A DNA stretch of 64,000 nucleotides. It comes from Daphnia carinata. Lineage: Eukaryota > Arthropoda > Branchiopoda > Diplostraca > Daphniidae. The position numbers and the translations under genes were made by a program. The notes under the pieces are model-generated. The model was not told where the DNA came from, made no database searches, and worked only from the letters and a program-made list of their open reading frames with translations. Each line of letters begins with the position of its first letter. The first letter of the stretch is position 1. The stretch lies in assembly GCF_022539665.2 (NCBI RefSeq), contig NC_081331.1, positions 2,824,501 to 2,888,500 on the forward strand, read 5' to 3'. Below are positions 1-13,374 of the stretch, piece by piece.

Positions 1-370
1 AGAAGCAGCAGTCTCTCCATTGAGATAAGCCAGCAGATCCTTACGATCTGGACGGCGCACAACTGGAATGCTGTCAGCTGCTGCTTGACGTACGTAAACA
101 GGATGCTGGAGTTGAACATTTTTAAGAAGGAACAGCAGACACTCTAGTGTATAGTAATCCCTGGGCGCGCCATCTTTTCCGGAACTATAACAAACAGATT
201 TTAAAAGCTTCAAATATACTCCTATAAAATACTAATTACCCATAAATGAGATAGTTTGTCTTGACGGTTTTCGGCCAAGAGAATTCACCGAATATGATTT
301 GACCTTCACGTTCAATGATTTCCTTTTTGTTGACATTAAATTGACGCAACAAACTCAAAGGATCCGCCAT
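1..370 (-). CDS. CDC73: CDC73 / parafibromin, 5' part (gene runs off the left edge)
   Basis: CDC73 is a subunit of the nuclear Paf1 complex, which accompanies RNA polymerase II in elongation and histone modification. Exon 1 is 370-240: the start codon at 370-368 opens [11 protein letters not shown], then a stretch ending KTNYLIY. A 55-bp GT-AG intron (239-185) follows. Exon 2 (184-1) encodes a segment containing [21 protein letters not shown] and [17 protein letters not shown], which I recognise as the strongly conserved parafibromin N-terminus (human has DYYT-like, HPVYVRRAA and [18 protein letters not shown]). The two exons join in frame (43 codons plus 2 nt). Only about the first 105 residues are here; the rest, including the Ras-like C-terminal domain, lies outside. 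The gene is divergent from CSN1. Confidence 0.93.
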
Positions 371-1074
371 TTTTCACGTATTGGTAGCTACTTTTTGAAT
401 CTTAAACAATCATGTAAGAGTTTTGTAAAACTGAAACTCTATTTTCAGGTCGGGAACGGATTTTTTTCGGAAACAACATATGCAAAGCATTTGTGTCGTC
501 TGCTTGTTGCCAAATTTGTATTATTAGATTAGATTCATAACAAGGAAACCCAATAGCTTTTAAAAACTTAGGTTTCTAATGAGTCAAAAAACGAAAAAGA
601 AAGAAATTCGATAAGAAATTTAGCATCCGAAACAAGTATTCTCTAACCAATATCATTGTTTACGGCTATTCCATTTTGATTTGGGCTCCTTAGCCCCTCC
701 GTTTCCGTGGCTATTCTATTGTTCCCTTGCCATTTGAAGAAAATTAGGGAAGAAAGAAAAATATTATAACTTAGAAAATATTATGAACATTATGTGCTTA
801 GTTTTAAGTTTATGCATATGGAATCATCATTTTCGTTAGCCAATTTTTCGTTGGAAACCAGGGAAGGGGAAAGTGGAGTCTGGAATTCAGAAGATGAAAA
901 ACTTTGCAGAGGCGACAACGTTGGATTACAAATGGTTGCTCAGTTTAGGACGAAAGGTTTAGAGCCGTCCTCTTGAAACTATCAGTTTAAAGCTCGTTTG
1001 AACAATTGTTAATTATAGATAAGCGATTTTAATTCAAGCGATATTAGTTGAAAACACTGGTTGATTTTTGCACC
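371..1074. promoter_or_regulatory. Divergent intergenic region, CDC73/CSN1
   Basis: About 700 bp separate the two divergent start codons. It should hold both promoters and 5' UTRs. I see no TATA box at a convincing distance from either start and no coding exon. Short open frames here lack family motifs. The arrangement suggests a shared bidirectional promoter for two housekeeping genes, which is an inference from position only. Confidence 0.45.
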
Positions 1075-3247
1075 ATGCCCATGCCGGCCTTGCCGCTGAA
1101 CCACCAGGTACAGACGAAATTATAAGCCGGCTCCGTGAACCTATGTATTCCGAATATTTTGTTTTTTGTTTTAGAATGCTGTTGAGCCAATGCAAGTGGA
1201 TGTGTCTGAAGAGAATGAAAATGCGGAAGAAGAACCCTATATTGTAGAAAATCCCACTTTGGTAAAGGAATTTCTGACTTTGTGAATTAAAACCAGTAGC
1301 ATCAGTTGTAGTCATTGTCTTTGCTGTGAATTTCTTTCAAGCAAGGATCTTTTTGTGTTTAGGACATAGAAACCTACACAAGTAGCTATCATGGAATGGC
1401 CAAGTTGTCCCGCCTCATGTTTATTGCCGATCATTGCCCATCTCTGAGAATTGAAACACTGAAAATGGCAATTGCAGCAGTTCAGGAAACGTATAATGTC
1501 ACATTATATCAACAGTTGCACAGGAAACTACAAGAAGCAATATCTGGGTACAGTCTGCATATGTTTAAAGAAAGTGTTTTATTTCCAATTTTGATTTTGG
1601 CTTAGACTTACACCTGCACAGATTCAAGCCATGGAACTTCCAAGCTATGACATAGCTTGGGCTGAAAGCAAAATGAAGAAAGCCGCTCTAAAGTTGGAGA
1701 AACTTGATACTGATCTGAAAAATTATAAGGCAAATTCCATTAAAGAAAGTATTCGCCGCGGCCACGATGACTTGGGAGATCACTACTTGGATTACGGTGA
1801 TTTGTCTAATGCCTTAAAGTGCTACTCTAGGGCCCGAGACTACTGCACAAGCAGTAAGCATGTAATTCACATGTGTCTCAATGTGATCAAGGTAAAGTAT
1901 GGAGCCTAGTTAACCATCTGTGATCTGAGAATACTGATTTTTCTAATATGTAGGTTAGTGTCTACCTACAAAACTGGTCCCATGTTCTCAGTTATGTTAA
2001 CAAAGCAGAATCAACACCAGATTTTGCTGAGGTAAAATTTCTAGTTCTGTTGGATTCCAAACGAGTTGGTTATAAATTTTTGCTGTGTATCGGCTTCAGT
2101 CTTCAAATAGCAAAGACGGTGGCCAAGCTTTGGTAACTCATTTACAATGTGCAGCGGGTCTCGCTGAACTTGCAACCAAGAAATACAAGTGCGCAGCTCG
2201 ACATTTTCTTCAAGCCAATATTGATCACTGTGACCTTCCAGAATTGCTTTCGCCATCAAATGTTGCTGTGTTCGGCGGATTGTGTGCACTCGCCACATAC
2301 GACAGAGCTGAACTTCAGAAACATGTGATTTCTAGCAGGTATATCGCCTCAGCTAGGATGCGTTTCGACTACTTGTAATCATGAAAATCTTGTCCAGTTC
2401 TTTTAAACTTTTCCTGGAATTGGAACCGCAATTGAGAGACATTATCCACAAATTCTACGAGTCCAAATATGCCTCCTGTCTAAAGCTACTAGAGGAAATG
2501 AAGGTACGGAATTACGACCGTGTTGGAAAAAAAACGCGATTAAATCAAAAATAAATTTTTCGCATTCTTCTGTTTTGTCTCAGGATAACTTGTTGCTGGA
2601 CATGTATCTCGCGCCCCATGTGCCTGCTTTGTACACTAAAATCCGAAATAGAGCTCTGATTCAGTATTTCAGGTAGGCCGTGTTATATTGAATATTTGAA
2701 GGCATCTAATTTAGACTTTACTTCTCGTCTGCAGTCCCTACATGTCAGCAGATATGAGGCGAATGGCAGAGGCGTTTAATACCAGTGTGTCTGCGCTGGA
2801 AGACGAGCTAATGCAATTAATTCTCGACGGACAAATCCAGGCGCGAATTGATTCTCACAACAAAGTACCACTCTTAATTCTATTTTTCTGCTAATTTTTA
2901 GTCGCGACCTAGTTTCCTTAATTCGTTTGTTTCCCGGTTTCTCTTTTGCTGTCAGATTTTGTTTGCGAAAGATGCCGACCAGCGCAGTTGCACATTTGAA
3001 AAGTCGCTCAATCTGGGCGAGGAATTCAAAAGAAGAACCCGGTTGCTTGTCCTTCGAGCTGCCGTCTTGCGCAATCAGATACATGTCAAAGTAATTTGAC
3101 TTTCATGGTATATACCAATGCTCAGGCTGTTGAATCTTTTCCCGTTTTTTGATGATTTTTTGGTTGTAGAGTTCGCCTAGAGATAGTGGAGGACAAACAA
3201 CTGAAGTTGCTATTCCTTCATCCAGTGGCTCGTCGCCTCGCAACTGA
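1075..3247 (+). CDS. CSN1: COP9 signalosome complex subunit 1
   Basis: CSN1 (GPS1) is the PCI-domain scaffold subunit of the COP9 signalosome, which removes NEDD8 from cullins. Exons: 1075-1107, 1175-1261, 1363-1547, 1606-1891, 1954-2031, 2100-2338, 2398-2503, 2584-2672, 2735-2864, 2956-3090, 3170-3247. All introns are GT-AG, every phase closes, and the product is about 481 residues, close to the human protein. The N-terminus [11 protein letters not shown] then AVEPMQVDV resembles the human MPLPVQ...AVEPMQIDV start and fixes the start codon. Recognised blocks are [48 protein letters not shown] and [20 protein letters not shown] in the helical repeats. [26 protein letters not shown] and [14 protein letters not shown] mark the C-terminal PCI region. 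Introns of 54-105 bp are typical of the window. Nothing looks broken. Confidence 0.95.
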
Positions 3248-3777
3248 GACAGCACTTGGCAACCAGTCTACTCTGCGAAACACTTGAATCCTTGTCAATC
3301 TGGTGTGTTGTCTTTTTTCGTCCTTCTTTTTCAATTGTGTAAAATTGTTGAATTATCCTCCACTACACTCTTTTTTTCACTCTTTTCTGGTCGTGAGAGA
3401 CGTCAGTTGTTACGGTCTCTTGGTTTGATAACAAGCTGTGTTGTGTGAATTTTCTGCCCCCTGTATTTTTTATTGTTTATTTTCCTTACCAGGGAAGGAA
3501 TAAGGTATCTATCTTATTTGTGGCATCGTAATTAGTCTTGTCTTTTGAGATGAAAACAGCAAACGGAGAGACAATACAGATTGTTTATAACATTTTAATG
3601 ATATTTGGATGTGTCTATTTTTGTAGTATATGTTAAACAGCATTTCAAACATAGCCTAACACTTTCATATATATATTTATGTAAATATTTATATATTACA
3701 GGATTTGTTACGTAAATTAAAAAAAGAACAAGCGTTCTGTGGGGTACAAACTCTTAATGACAACGACATTGATATTA
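3248..3777. other. Convergent 3' region between CSN1 and the CUB gene
   Basis: About 530 bp between two convergent stop codons. It is T-rich on the plus strand, presumably the two 3' UTRs back to back. I see no canonical AATAAA in a convincing position for CSN1 and no coding exon. Confidence 0.5.
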
Positions 3778-6700
3778 TTATCGCGGGATGAGTCTCGTTC
3801 GAAGCATGGCAAATCCGATGAATAGAAATGTACAAGGAATGGACGATGTTGGCGGCAGGCTGGACGAACTCGAAGTTTTCGCGACAATGTCCACCTGCTG
3901 TTGATCTGGCGACGTGGTCGTGATAAGGGAAGAGAGTGAGCGTTGGACTCCAGGTGCAGGACTAGACAAGGAAGATGTTTGCCACGCAAGCCGATACTGG
4001 ACAGGTACCGTATTGAAAGCTTGAAGCCTAAATTTCAAAATTCATATGTCTTGTTCAAAAGTCAAGAAACCATGTTGAGCTTAAGACTCTTACCTGATGG
4101 CCATGGCGTTCAGACCACTTGGCATAGCAAAGACGTGTTTCTCGTTGCTGTCTGGACACAGAACGTCAATAACGGAGCCGAGCTGATTTGGCCACTTGTC
4201 ATCGTAGTAGAGCAACGTCAAATTCCATTCTTGGCAGTCTCCTATGTCAGGAAGTACGTCGTAGTACCTAATTAACTAATGAGAAGAGCCGTATATATAT
4301 ATGTACCTTGATCGGGTGTATAAATCGAGGCAGTCCATAATTCCGTCGGTTTCACCATTGCAATCCATAGACAGTCGGTGTGATGATATCCATCATTGGT
4401 AGATTTTTCCTTCAGGCCAAACAAAGGCGACGATATGGAACCTGTTTTATAATTGAATCATCAACCTTTGATTGTGAACAGTCTCCATGAAAAGAATAAG
4501 ATTAAAACCAGTAGGAGATTCGAGAAATGCTTCCGATCCACATTCATGTCGTGTCGAGAAACGGTAGCTCAAATCAATAGCCAAATCCGGCTGGCCGAAG
4601 CTGAATTCAACCACGTGATGATGGACGGATATACGAGTATTTGACGATAAGCTAACGGGCAGGAAGGCCTTGAAGATGACACGAAAAAAATTTATAAATG
4701 TTCGTTTTTCTGTGGCACACGTTGCATGACTTACCTGGATATCACCGCAAAGACAAACGGTAGACCTGTTGGACATAACTAGGGTGATGTGGTTAATGAT
4801 ATTAGTATCATTCGTCCTACAGTGACAGCCCTGACGATCACATTCCGTGTAACAACGACCATCGTTTTTCATTTGGCTGGCGGTCACCTAAAATATTTCA
4901 ATTTTAATCATGAAAATCTTTTTATTCGTTTAATATATTTATCATACAGTGAGCGTGACAGATTTCCTTTCTTCGGGATCGAACGTGGACGTACAGTTAA
5001 ACGGGCCGACAACTGACCAGAAAATGGTCGAATCGAAAGAATTTGATAAACGGCCATTGGACGGGTTCACTGTTGCATCATAATGAGCATCGCATAAAGT
5101 TCCAGGGAGTCTGAAACCTTCCAACTCTGTTCGAAAAACAAAAACTCTATCGTGTTACCTTTTAATTGTTCATTAACCCAGAGGGGAAAAACCCGTTACC
5201 ATTGAAATAGGCAAAAGCTCCTTCAATAACCTGATCATCTCCTGTGACAGGATCCATACGGAAGCGAATGGAAAGACTGGCGTTGTTGGAGTGGATCAGG
5301 TACGGCTGATTAAATCTGTTAGACACGAACAAATGTCAACATTTTCTTCATTAACTCTTTCATGAACGAATTTATTTTCAAAACTTGGCGTTGTCAAAGA
5401 CGATCGACGATCAAAAGTTTGATAACTGCCATAACAATTCGAAGAGATTGCTCAAGAAACCTTGTGTAAGAGTTCCTGGATTTCTTCCAGGCGGGACTGC
5501 AGATCTTTTGGCGCGGCGAAGACGAGCTCCATCTGACATCGAGGGCTCCTTCGTGAATTTCCATGAAAGAAGTACAGTCGGCTCCCCTTTAAGCATATTA
5601 TCAATAATAAGATCAATGCACGTGGATAGGTATTAGTCGACTATTCTTATAAGGAGGACTCTCAACTTTTCTCTCCAAACCGAGAGCGCCTCTGCCGTTT
5701 GATCGACAACAACTGAAAACTTTCTCGACGCAGTTGAGCGGCTCTTTATAATACACACATGCATACACACACAGACAGAGAGAGACAGAAAAGAAAGAGG
5801 AATGTGCACATAGGAGAGAAGATGGGCTTATGTACATGTAACTTACGTGATGTTGAACGCCAGTAAATTGATCTGGACGCTTTGTCCCGGTTGAGCGGGG
5901 AAAGTGAAGGAGCACGGCGCTGGCCAAACTCTCCAGGCTGTAGTCGACGTGCTGAAAAAGCCGGACCAGCGATTCATCATCGTCTCGCCTGCTACGCCGC
6001 TGTTTGTCGCGTTCGGCCGGATCACGTAGTCGCAAACTGCGTGGGCTTGCCTCTCCACGGCGCGGAAGGCACCGCCTATGTTAACACAACCGCCGAATCA
6101 AAAACAATTTTTTTTTCACTTATTAAATAAATATGAAAATCTATCAAATGAAACCTCGAAAATGTGTTTTTGAATTCTGTAAACCAAATAAAATCAATCA
6201 ATCAAATCTTTCAATGACAACGCTTTCCAATTGTTAAATGATGAAAATATTTCGCCGGTGCGAACGAGGAAAAAAAAAAAGGAAAAATTGATATAACAAA
6301 TGGAACACAGAGAAGTGAAGAGTTCCAGCATAGAGCTTCGATTAATCCAGCTCGGCTGTTGTATGAGCATTCGCAACAACCCCAACTTCAATTAGCTGAC
6401 AAAGCTTCCATTCCGCACCCTTTTTATCACTTGAGGCACTATGTCTACTGCCTGTGCATAAATATCCCCCGAGAATGCGACAGGCAAACTCGGAATTCAT
6501 GAGAATTTATAGGGACTGCCATTCATTATCACAACGCCTCGGCAAAAGAAGCTTATCTGTTGGAATTAAGCTACGCTTCACCCAGATGGTCACAACTTTT
6601 GTATGCCGTAATAAGCTCCTGCTATGAGATAGAAACTCTGACATCTTTTAAACAGATAAATAAAAAATTTAAAACTTTTCTTCGCTTTCATACTTGGAAT

Positions 6701-9700
6701 GCCTTCTGGTTGATGAGGATTTAGTTGATTTTTCGAATGAGTGCCACGGCTGTGTAATTGCGGTGGCTGTGCGTCCATCTCTCGAAAAGTTAAATGGGCC
6801 AGGAATCCATTGAACACGTACGGAGGTAACAGAGCCCCCGAGCTGCGTCCGACGAACGGCACAGCAGGAGAAAACAGAACAAACGAACAAAAGGCGTAGC
6901 GCTTTGAAATGTGGTTTCATTCCGCAAAATATTTAAAAAAAACGGAGCTCCACACGTCTATATTTCATAATCATACTGAAAGCATTTGTACAATTCCAAC
7001 TAACTTGAATTCAACAGCGACGTCAGGGCCGTAAGTGGTGAATTGGACTGTCTCCTGCCCGCACAGAGTAGTATGAACGCGTCCATTGATCAAAATTCGC
7101 ACGTAGTCCGTTTTACAGCGTCTATACAAGTGTTAGGTTCGGCGAATATGTAAAATTCAATTGAAGTGTGCCAGCCCGCCTTGCCTGAAAGCTCATTGCC
7201 TCGTGCAAGGGGGGAAGTGAAATGCGATAACGATATCCTTACTGAGCAGGTAGTTGAACTGAAATGAAGTGCAGCGTTAATGGCTGGAAGGGCGACTGCA
7301 GGGCGACATGAAATCGACAGGTTCGGTTCGGTGGATACAGTCCAGGGTAACCCGGACTGGCCATCCGACACGTGTTGTTGTAGCGACCGTCCGTGACGCA
7401 GTCCGATTGCTGGTAATGCCAGTCGCAAACTACAAAGGTTACGAATTAATAATCGAAATTTGAAATCTCTTCCTTAATTAAATGCAGTTGTATTATAGAA
7501 ACAAGGGCGGGTGTGTCAATCTAGAGTACTTAGTCTCCAAAAGGGGGGTGTTGAGGGGAAATGCTATGAAAAGCAAATTATGCACATATAAATGACCTGA
7601 ACCGTGAACGGGCGTGCCTCCGATTGTTTGCAGTCCCAGCTGCGCTGAATGCCCGATGGGTGTGAAACTGAAATGAGCCAACAGTTTGCCACGTCTGGTG
7701 AATTCTCCAGATCTGTAATTTTCAAGACGAAACTAGAGCATTACACCACGAGCAGCAGATGTGTTTGTACACAGTTTAACGCAAACAAACGAAAAGGAGT
7801 AAAAAAAAAAAATCAAAACACATTTGAAAATATCGAGATTCTGTTTTGCGTGAGATACAAACACATTCATCAATCATTGAACGATGATGTTGTTATGACA
7901 CGAAAATGAGGGCTTTCATTGATCCAGTCTGAAACATTTGATGACATTGATCGAGTGGAAATTTATGTACCCGTGCGCGAATGTTTACGATCAATAGCAA
8001 AATAGACCGCACCCATACATTTACATAACGTTGAGGTGTCTTCCCAAAAAAGAAAACGAAATGAGGCTAAGGAAAAAAAACTCACTTGAGCACAAGTGTG
8101 GCTGGCGAAATGTCATCATCCGAGAAGAGCAAAGCCGGTGGTGAATAGCGTTCATTAGCGCCGCACAATGTCCATGAGTGCTGCTGCGGTAGCGAACCGG
8201 AAACGGCGCTTTCAATACTACTAATGCCGCTATTCGTCAACCACTCAAGCTGGCCTCCGGTGCACCTTTTGTCCCCCACAAAAACAAATCGACAAAATAT
8301 TGATTTTTTTTTTATAGTTTCTTTAATTATTAGTAAAAAGAAGGAATGAAATACTTTGATTGGTTGAGATAGCCGGTGTCGACCAGTCGATAGATTTGAA
8401 GTTCGATACGATAGCCAGGCTCGGGAACGAGTTTGTACCAGCAGTGCTGATGTTCGTGAAGTTCAAGCGATTTAATTTGACCGTAACGTAGACGTGAAGA
8501 GGAATACAATTGGCTTGCATCCAATGTGACGTTACACACTGTTCGAAAAAAATAAAAAAATACAACATTAGAAATAAAAAAGAGAAGGAGAGTTACATAA
8601 GAATAAATGATTATTCGTGCAGGCACCGTTGTGGGAAACTTATCAAAACGGACCGGTTATTGGATGATGGATGGCGTCTAATGAGAAACGGCTCTATAGG
8701 AGGACTATGTTCTTAACTATCCATAATAGATATTCGGGCAGCGAAATTGCTGATGTATATTTAATGATGTATTATCCTCGTGTCTTCAATACATCAAACA
8801 CTAGATAAGGGACAGTGGCATGTCCATTTTTTTTTTGTTTTGGTTTTTTTGCAGCGGAGGTTTATGACGTGCAACTTTCCGCAGACATAATCTTGATCAA
8901 TAATTCAACCAGCGACATAAGCAACGCTGCAGGCACTATATGTATAAACGCAACATGCCGTAGCAAAAGGTAATTTGACGTGCCTTGGACAAAATGGGTC
9001 GTGCAAACGCCAACCAATATGTATGCCCTTTTATTTAGCTGGAAAATGCTGCTGTCTAACACAGACATTTAATCCCTACATACTTTCGAGTCGCGTATAA
9101 ATAGGTTAGACAACAAATGACGTCACGTCGTTTGCCCAAGGAAATGTGAAATCGATACTTGCATGTAGTTTATAAAAAAAAATATTTATTTGTTCTGCTT
9201 TGCATACATGGACCCTGTAGCGGCTAAGGACTTAACTTGTCTTTTGTATGTCTTCTTAATTCGCATAGGATCGATAATCGACAAGACAGCTAGCCATAAT
9301 CCGACCGAGTCCCAACATTTCATCTAATTTATATCCAGGAAAAGATGACAAGATAAAAACAAAACAAAAAATATTTTTTTTGATATCGGAACATTTGAAT
9401 AAAGAGTGGTGCTTGTTTGCCAAAAGTGCTCTTATATAAAAACAAAAGAAAAAACAATACTCGTCAAACGTCTTGACAATAAACGGAACAGCTGCGCTTC
9501 CGCCTTAAAGCGCTTCCGGGGGAGGTCTGTTGACTTATATGCGTGTATGCATCGCCTGTTTAGTTCAGATTTATTATTTCGCTTGACAAGCGATTCAAGA
9601 AAAAGAAAAGAGAAACTGACAGGCATTGTGTTGTATGTTTGAAGGGGGAGAAATCAAGAGAAGCGGGTGATTCAATCAGCAGCTGACGACCGCGTTCGCC

Positions 9701-12302
9701 GCCAACAAGCTAAACAACCGATGTAGCATCAAAAACAAACAAATGGGGAAAAATTTATGTATCCAATAGGCGTTTTGTCGAATTTATTCGCCTATACATA
9801 CACACAAAAAAACGGCGCAATAGCTGAGTCTATTCACGTCCCAATCAGTTATTCGATCGACTGTACTTTTCAAAAATAGTTTGTTCTTTTGTAAGGAAAA
9901 GACTTTTAATGCTTTCGTGTGGAACCCAATAAAACGGAGCAATTTTTTTATTAAATGCCGTTTGTGCAGACGACACACACGTCGTGATACACGCACACAT
10001 CCCCCCCCCCCCCCCCCCCCCCGCGTTAGGTTAGGTTAGCAATAAACTTATTGCTCAGACATTTACTGGTAACGCGCTATTCACCTCGAACGTGCGAACT
10101 GTTCAATAAACTAAGAAACGTAAAAATATGTTAAGTAGAAACAATAAACGCTTGGGTGATATTTGTAAAGGTGTCGCAAGGTTCAAGTGTCAAACAAAAA
10201 TCAACACAAAAAATATATAACTATATTTTTATTTGCTATAACATTTTCAAATGTTGCCTTTTGTTGGCAGCCATTCAGTCATCTATCAGTTCGCCTCTTT
10301 TTTTTTAAATCCTATTTGCTATTCTGCCGACGAATGCCTTTCATCTAAATGAACAACTAAAAGAACGTGAGTGAAACAAAACGTGTTTTTTTTTTTCTAA
10401 ACGACTGGAACTATGGTGTTACTACGCTTCCAAAATAGATGGAGCAAAAAGGTCACCTGAATTATTGAATGAATTGATTTAAGTCTCTTCAAATGTGTTC
10501 GAGAGAACAGGCTGTGCGTACAAACGAAAAAAAGAAAAATTATTTATCGCAAGTCGACGCTTTCTTCAATCAGACGATCGATAAAGATCCAACGTGCCAA
10601 GGCATGTCACGTATCCAAGCCTAAAACGATCGAAAAGGGTTTTTTTTTACTAATCGAACCGAATTGCTAACGATGAACTTGTTACTTTAAAGCTAGTTCT
10701 GAAAATGTCAAATATTTTAGAAGAAAACTAAAATCACATTCAGTTTGTCATCAAACGTAATATCCCAATAAGAACGTACAAATGTCAATCAATTTTTTCT
10801 TTTAGTTTTCCGTCGTGGAAGTACATCCGTTTCCTGAAACCGTTGGCAGGAACATGCTAGGATGTTGCGAATGCTCTTAAATGTCTCGTACATATATATT
10901 CCTCATCTCCGAAAACTGATTGCTTCGCCCTCCGGTGTATGCTCAACTTTTCAACAAATCTAGCGCGTCTTGCATTAAAATACATTTGAATAATTTGAAG
11001 AACCTATCTATAGATGCCAAAAATGATTACATTCGTGAAATCGTGGGGCATTTCGTATGTTTTGCAATACACGTTCAATATATAGAAGATGTGCGATGTA
11101 CGTAAGGTAGAATCATAGAGGTAGTAAAAATATAACATATACGACCTTAACTTATCAAATTGCATCTAAGGAGCTCACGTTGCCTAGCAACCGCCACAGC
11201 TGTAACGCAATTGCGTCTTTTTCGCGTTTTCTAATTCATCTATCAATTGAATTCAATGTAGAAAAAAAAATTCTCTACAGCTAAAGGAAAAGAAAAATTT
11301 TGCATTCTAGTCGATGTTGAAATAAAGCTTATGTAGCTATGTTGTTACTACAATAGTGTGACTAAAGGGAACAGCTATTGAGAGCTTTCTATGGTCACGG
11401 CGAGGATCGATAAGAGTTAATTGGTTACTTGACACAGGATGGGGAAAAAGAGGGAGACACTTACTCTGATCGCATTGTTGTTCGAGCCCGCACTGGGCGC
11501 AGCGGTAGGGCACTTTGGGGCCGCACTGGCAGGCCCCTGCGTGAGCGCAGCAAGCGCACGTCTTGATGCTCTTGTTGCCTCCACCGCCTTTGACTCCTTG
11601 TCCCGACTGCTGGTGATGATCTTGACTGGAACAGGCACATCCGCTGCTCGTCTTGGTCCACATATCAACTTCGCCTAAATGTGTGAAATCGCATCTCGTT
11701 ATTTAAATTACGTACTATCGCCCAACATTGGTGTCATTTCAATCATTCTGAAGAACATACATGGGCATCAAACTGAAATCGTTTTCTAATGCAGATTTAA
11801 TAGCCTGTATACGCGTTAGGCTTTTGTATATGATGGATATTTAGTCCCTCCCTTCGTATTTTGTTCTTTTTTTTGTTATTATGACGATTGTCGTTATTAC
11901 TTCCGCCCGCTTGATTTCCCATTCCTTCTTTTCGCCACAGAGGGTCTCCTTACTCACCCAGCGCCTTTTGTCTTCATTGCAAAAGGAAGAAAAGTCAAAC
12001 AAAAGAAATGATAGAGCTGCTCATAAAAATTCTTGCCGGCCAATAAATGTTGGTTATTAATCACGTCGAATACATGGCAAACATAGCTATATGAAAATAG
12101 AAAACAATTCTAAATGAAAACACACGAAGGCGGGGTTTATAAAAGGAAAATAAATAATATAGGACTCACTTCGGGCTGTGATTCCAATCGGCGTCCAAAC
12201 GAGATGTCCCGAATCGACGAAATCTCCGACTGTACCGGAAGTGTTGGCCACCGGAAATCGACTGACCATCACTACGAAGAAGATGATGAAAAATGTGGAC
12301 AT
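3778..12302 (-). CDS. Multi-CUB-domain secreted or membrane-tethered protein, 17 exons
   Basis: Exons in transcript order: 12302-12170, 11674-11465, 8538-8355, 8265-8086, 7712-7597, 7429-7243, 7121-7005, 6842-6694, 6075-5847, 5586-5461, 5315-5200, 5126-4948, 4887-4735, 4668-4509, 4441-4307, 4241-4094, 4027-3778. All phases close, giving about 923 residues. The start MSTFFIIFFVVMVSRFPVA is a signal peptide. Exon 2 is cysteine-rich (CACC...CQCGPK...CAQC). About five CUB-like modules follow. The clearest is near residues 275-425, with SPGYPGLYPPNRTC, DYVRILINGRVHTTLCG, then GALLPPYVFNGFLAHL. Others begin near 115, 426, 583 and 747. The tail is Ser/Thr-rich and ends with a short hydrophobic run IPCTFLFIGFAML before RTRLIPR*, possibly a GPI signal or weak anchor. 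CUB modules usually bind proteins or receptors outside the cell. The SOL-1-like glutamate-receptor auxiliary family is one possible relative, but I cannot confirm it. The least certain joins are the ends of exons 5 and 14. Confidence 0.8.
10001..10039. repeat. Poly-C run followed by TTAGG-like tract
   Basis: A run of 22 C (10001-10022) is followed within four bases by two TTAGG units plus TTAG (10026-10039). It lies in the 2.9-kb second intron of the CUB gene. TTAGG is the arthropod telomere unit; such a short copy is weak evidence of telomeric origin. Long homopolymers like this are also prone to assembly error. Confidence 0.7.
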
Positions 12303-13346
12303 TTTGGTGAAGTACTCGGATGAATAATCAAACGTCGTCCGCCTGTAAGCGGACTGTTCGTATTGGCTGGTTGTTGTGTGTTGAACTTTAGAATTCATGT
12401 CGACACTATCGATTTGCTTTGGCCTCAGAATAAAATTTGTTTTTCTGCAAAGATCACACGCAGAATAATTCGCTGTATTGTTATACGCTATACTAAACAG
12501 CTGTTCACGTTTGGCCATTCAGAGTTACACGAGTCTGGACAGATCTTGGTCACGCCCGCAACTGAACGCGTTGTAGGAAGTTTTCATAGGAAACACAAGT
12601 GAACGCGCGATCGTTGCTGTTACACGTCCGTTTTCACGTTCGAACTGTTTTTTTCTCTTTCTCCCCTTTTCGTGTTTCAATAGTTTTAAGAGCTCTGCAG
12701 TCTATAAGTCCGCCATCCGGCCGTTTGTCACGAAACTCTTATATATACTCTGCCTTTTTTTTCCTTGGTATTGGTCTCTCCACCTCTTTGCACTTTAGGC
12801 GATCATTCCCTTTTTGTAGAATTGTTCTTCTCTCTTCGTCGATTCCTTTTCTTTTCAGTTCTGAATTAGAGAAAAGGGAAAGAAACAAACAAAAAGTGGG
12901 AAGTTACAATAGTGATTTCAAAGATCGTCACGATTTTTTTCCGTATAGCAAAAAGTAAAAAAATAAAATAAATGAGAATAAAATTAGATTTGAAGTTTTA
13001 TGTAGCATATATATGTGGTCACATTTATGTATAGAGCGAATTTTTCTGCCAATAAGGTGGAAAGAAAAAAAGAATATAAAAGGACAAATATATTTTTCAG
13101 AGACGATTAGACGGACGTCTGTATACACAAACAGAAAGCCTTTGGGGTGGGTTATTATTTGTTTGCACCCAGCACGCATAAAGAGAAACTCTAAGCCGAA
13201 AAGAGAAAAGAAAATAATACATATAGAAAGAGAAACATCATTCTCTCCAGAGGATGAGAAACCATGAAAGGAAGCGGTTGGATCGATCTCTTAGAAAAAA
13301 ATGGTGGAACAAACAATAAGCCAACAAATATTTTTGTTTTCCCTTT

Positions 13347-13374
13347 AAAAAATAACATTTTAATGTTATTTTTT
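13347..13374. repeat. Perfect AT-rich palindrome
   Basis: Two 13-base arms (AAAAAATAACATT and its reverse complement) are separated by two bases. It could extrude a hairpin, but it lies in non-coding DNA with no associated gene and may be a chance AT-rich inverted repeat. Confidence 0.6.

Noticed and set aside
4447..4887. 146-codon minus-strand frame read as one protein
   Set aside because: It spans two CUB-gene exons and the intron between them, which happens to be open. The splice sites at 4735 and 4668 join better with the neighbours.
10026..10039. TTAGG tract as a true telomere end
   Set aside because: Fewer than three units within an intron of a complete gene, so it is interstitial at best.
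12087..12518. 143-codon minus-strand frame starting upstream of the CUB signal peptide
   Set aside because: Only the part from the internal Met (12302) makes a signal peptide and ends at a donor. The upstream part is taken as 5' UTR and the part past 12170 as intron.
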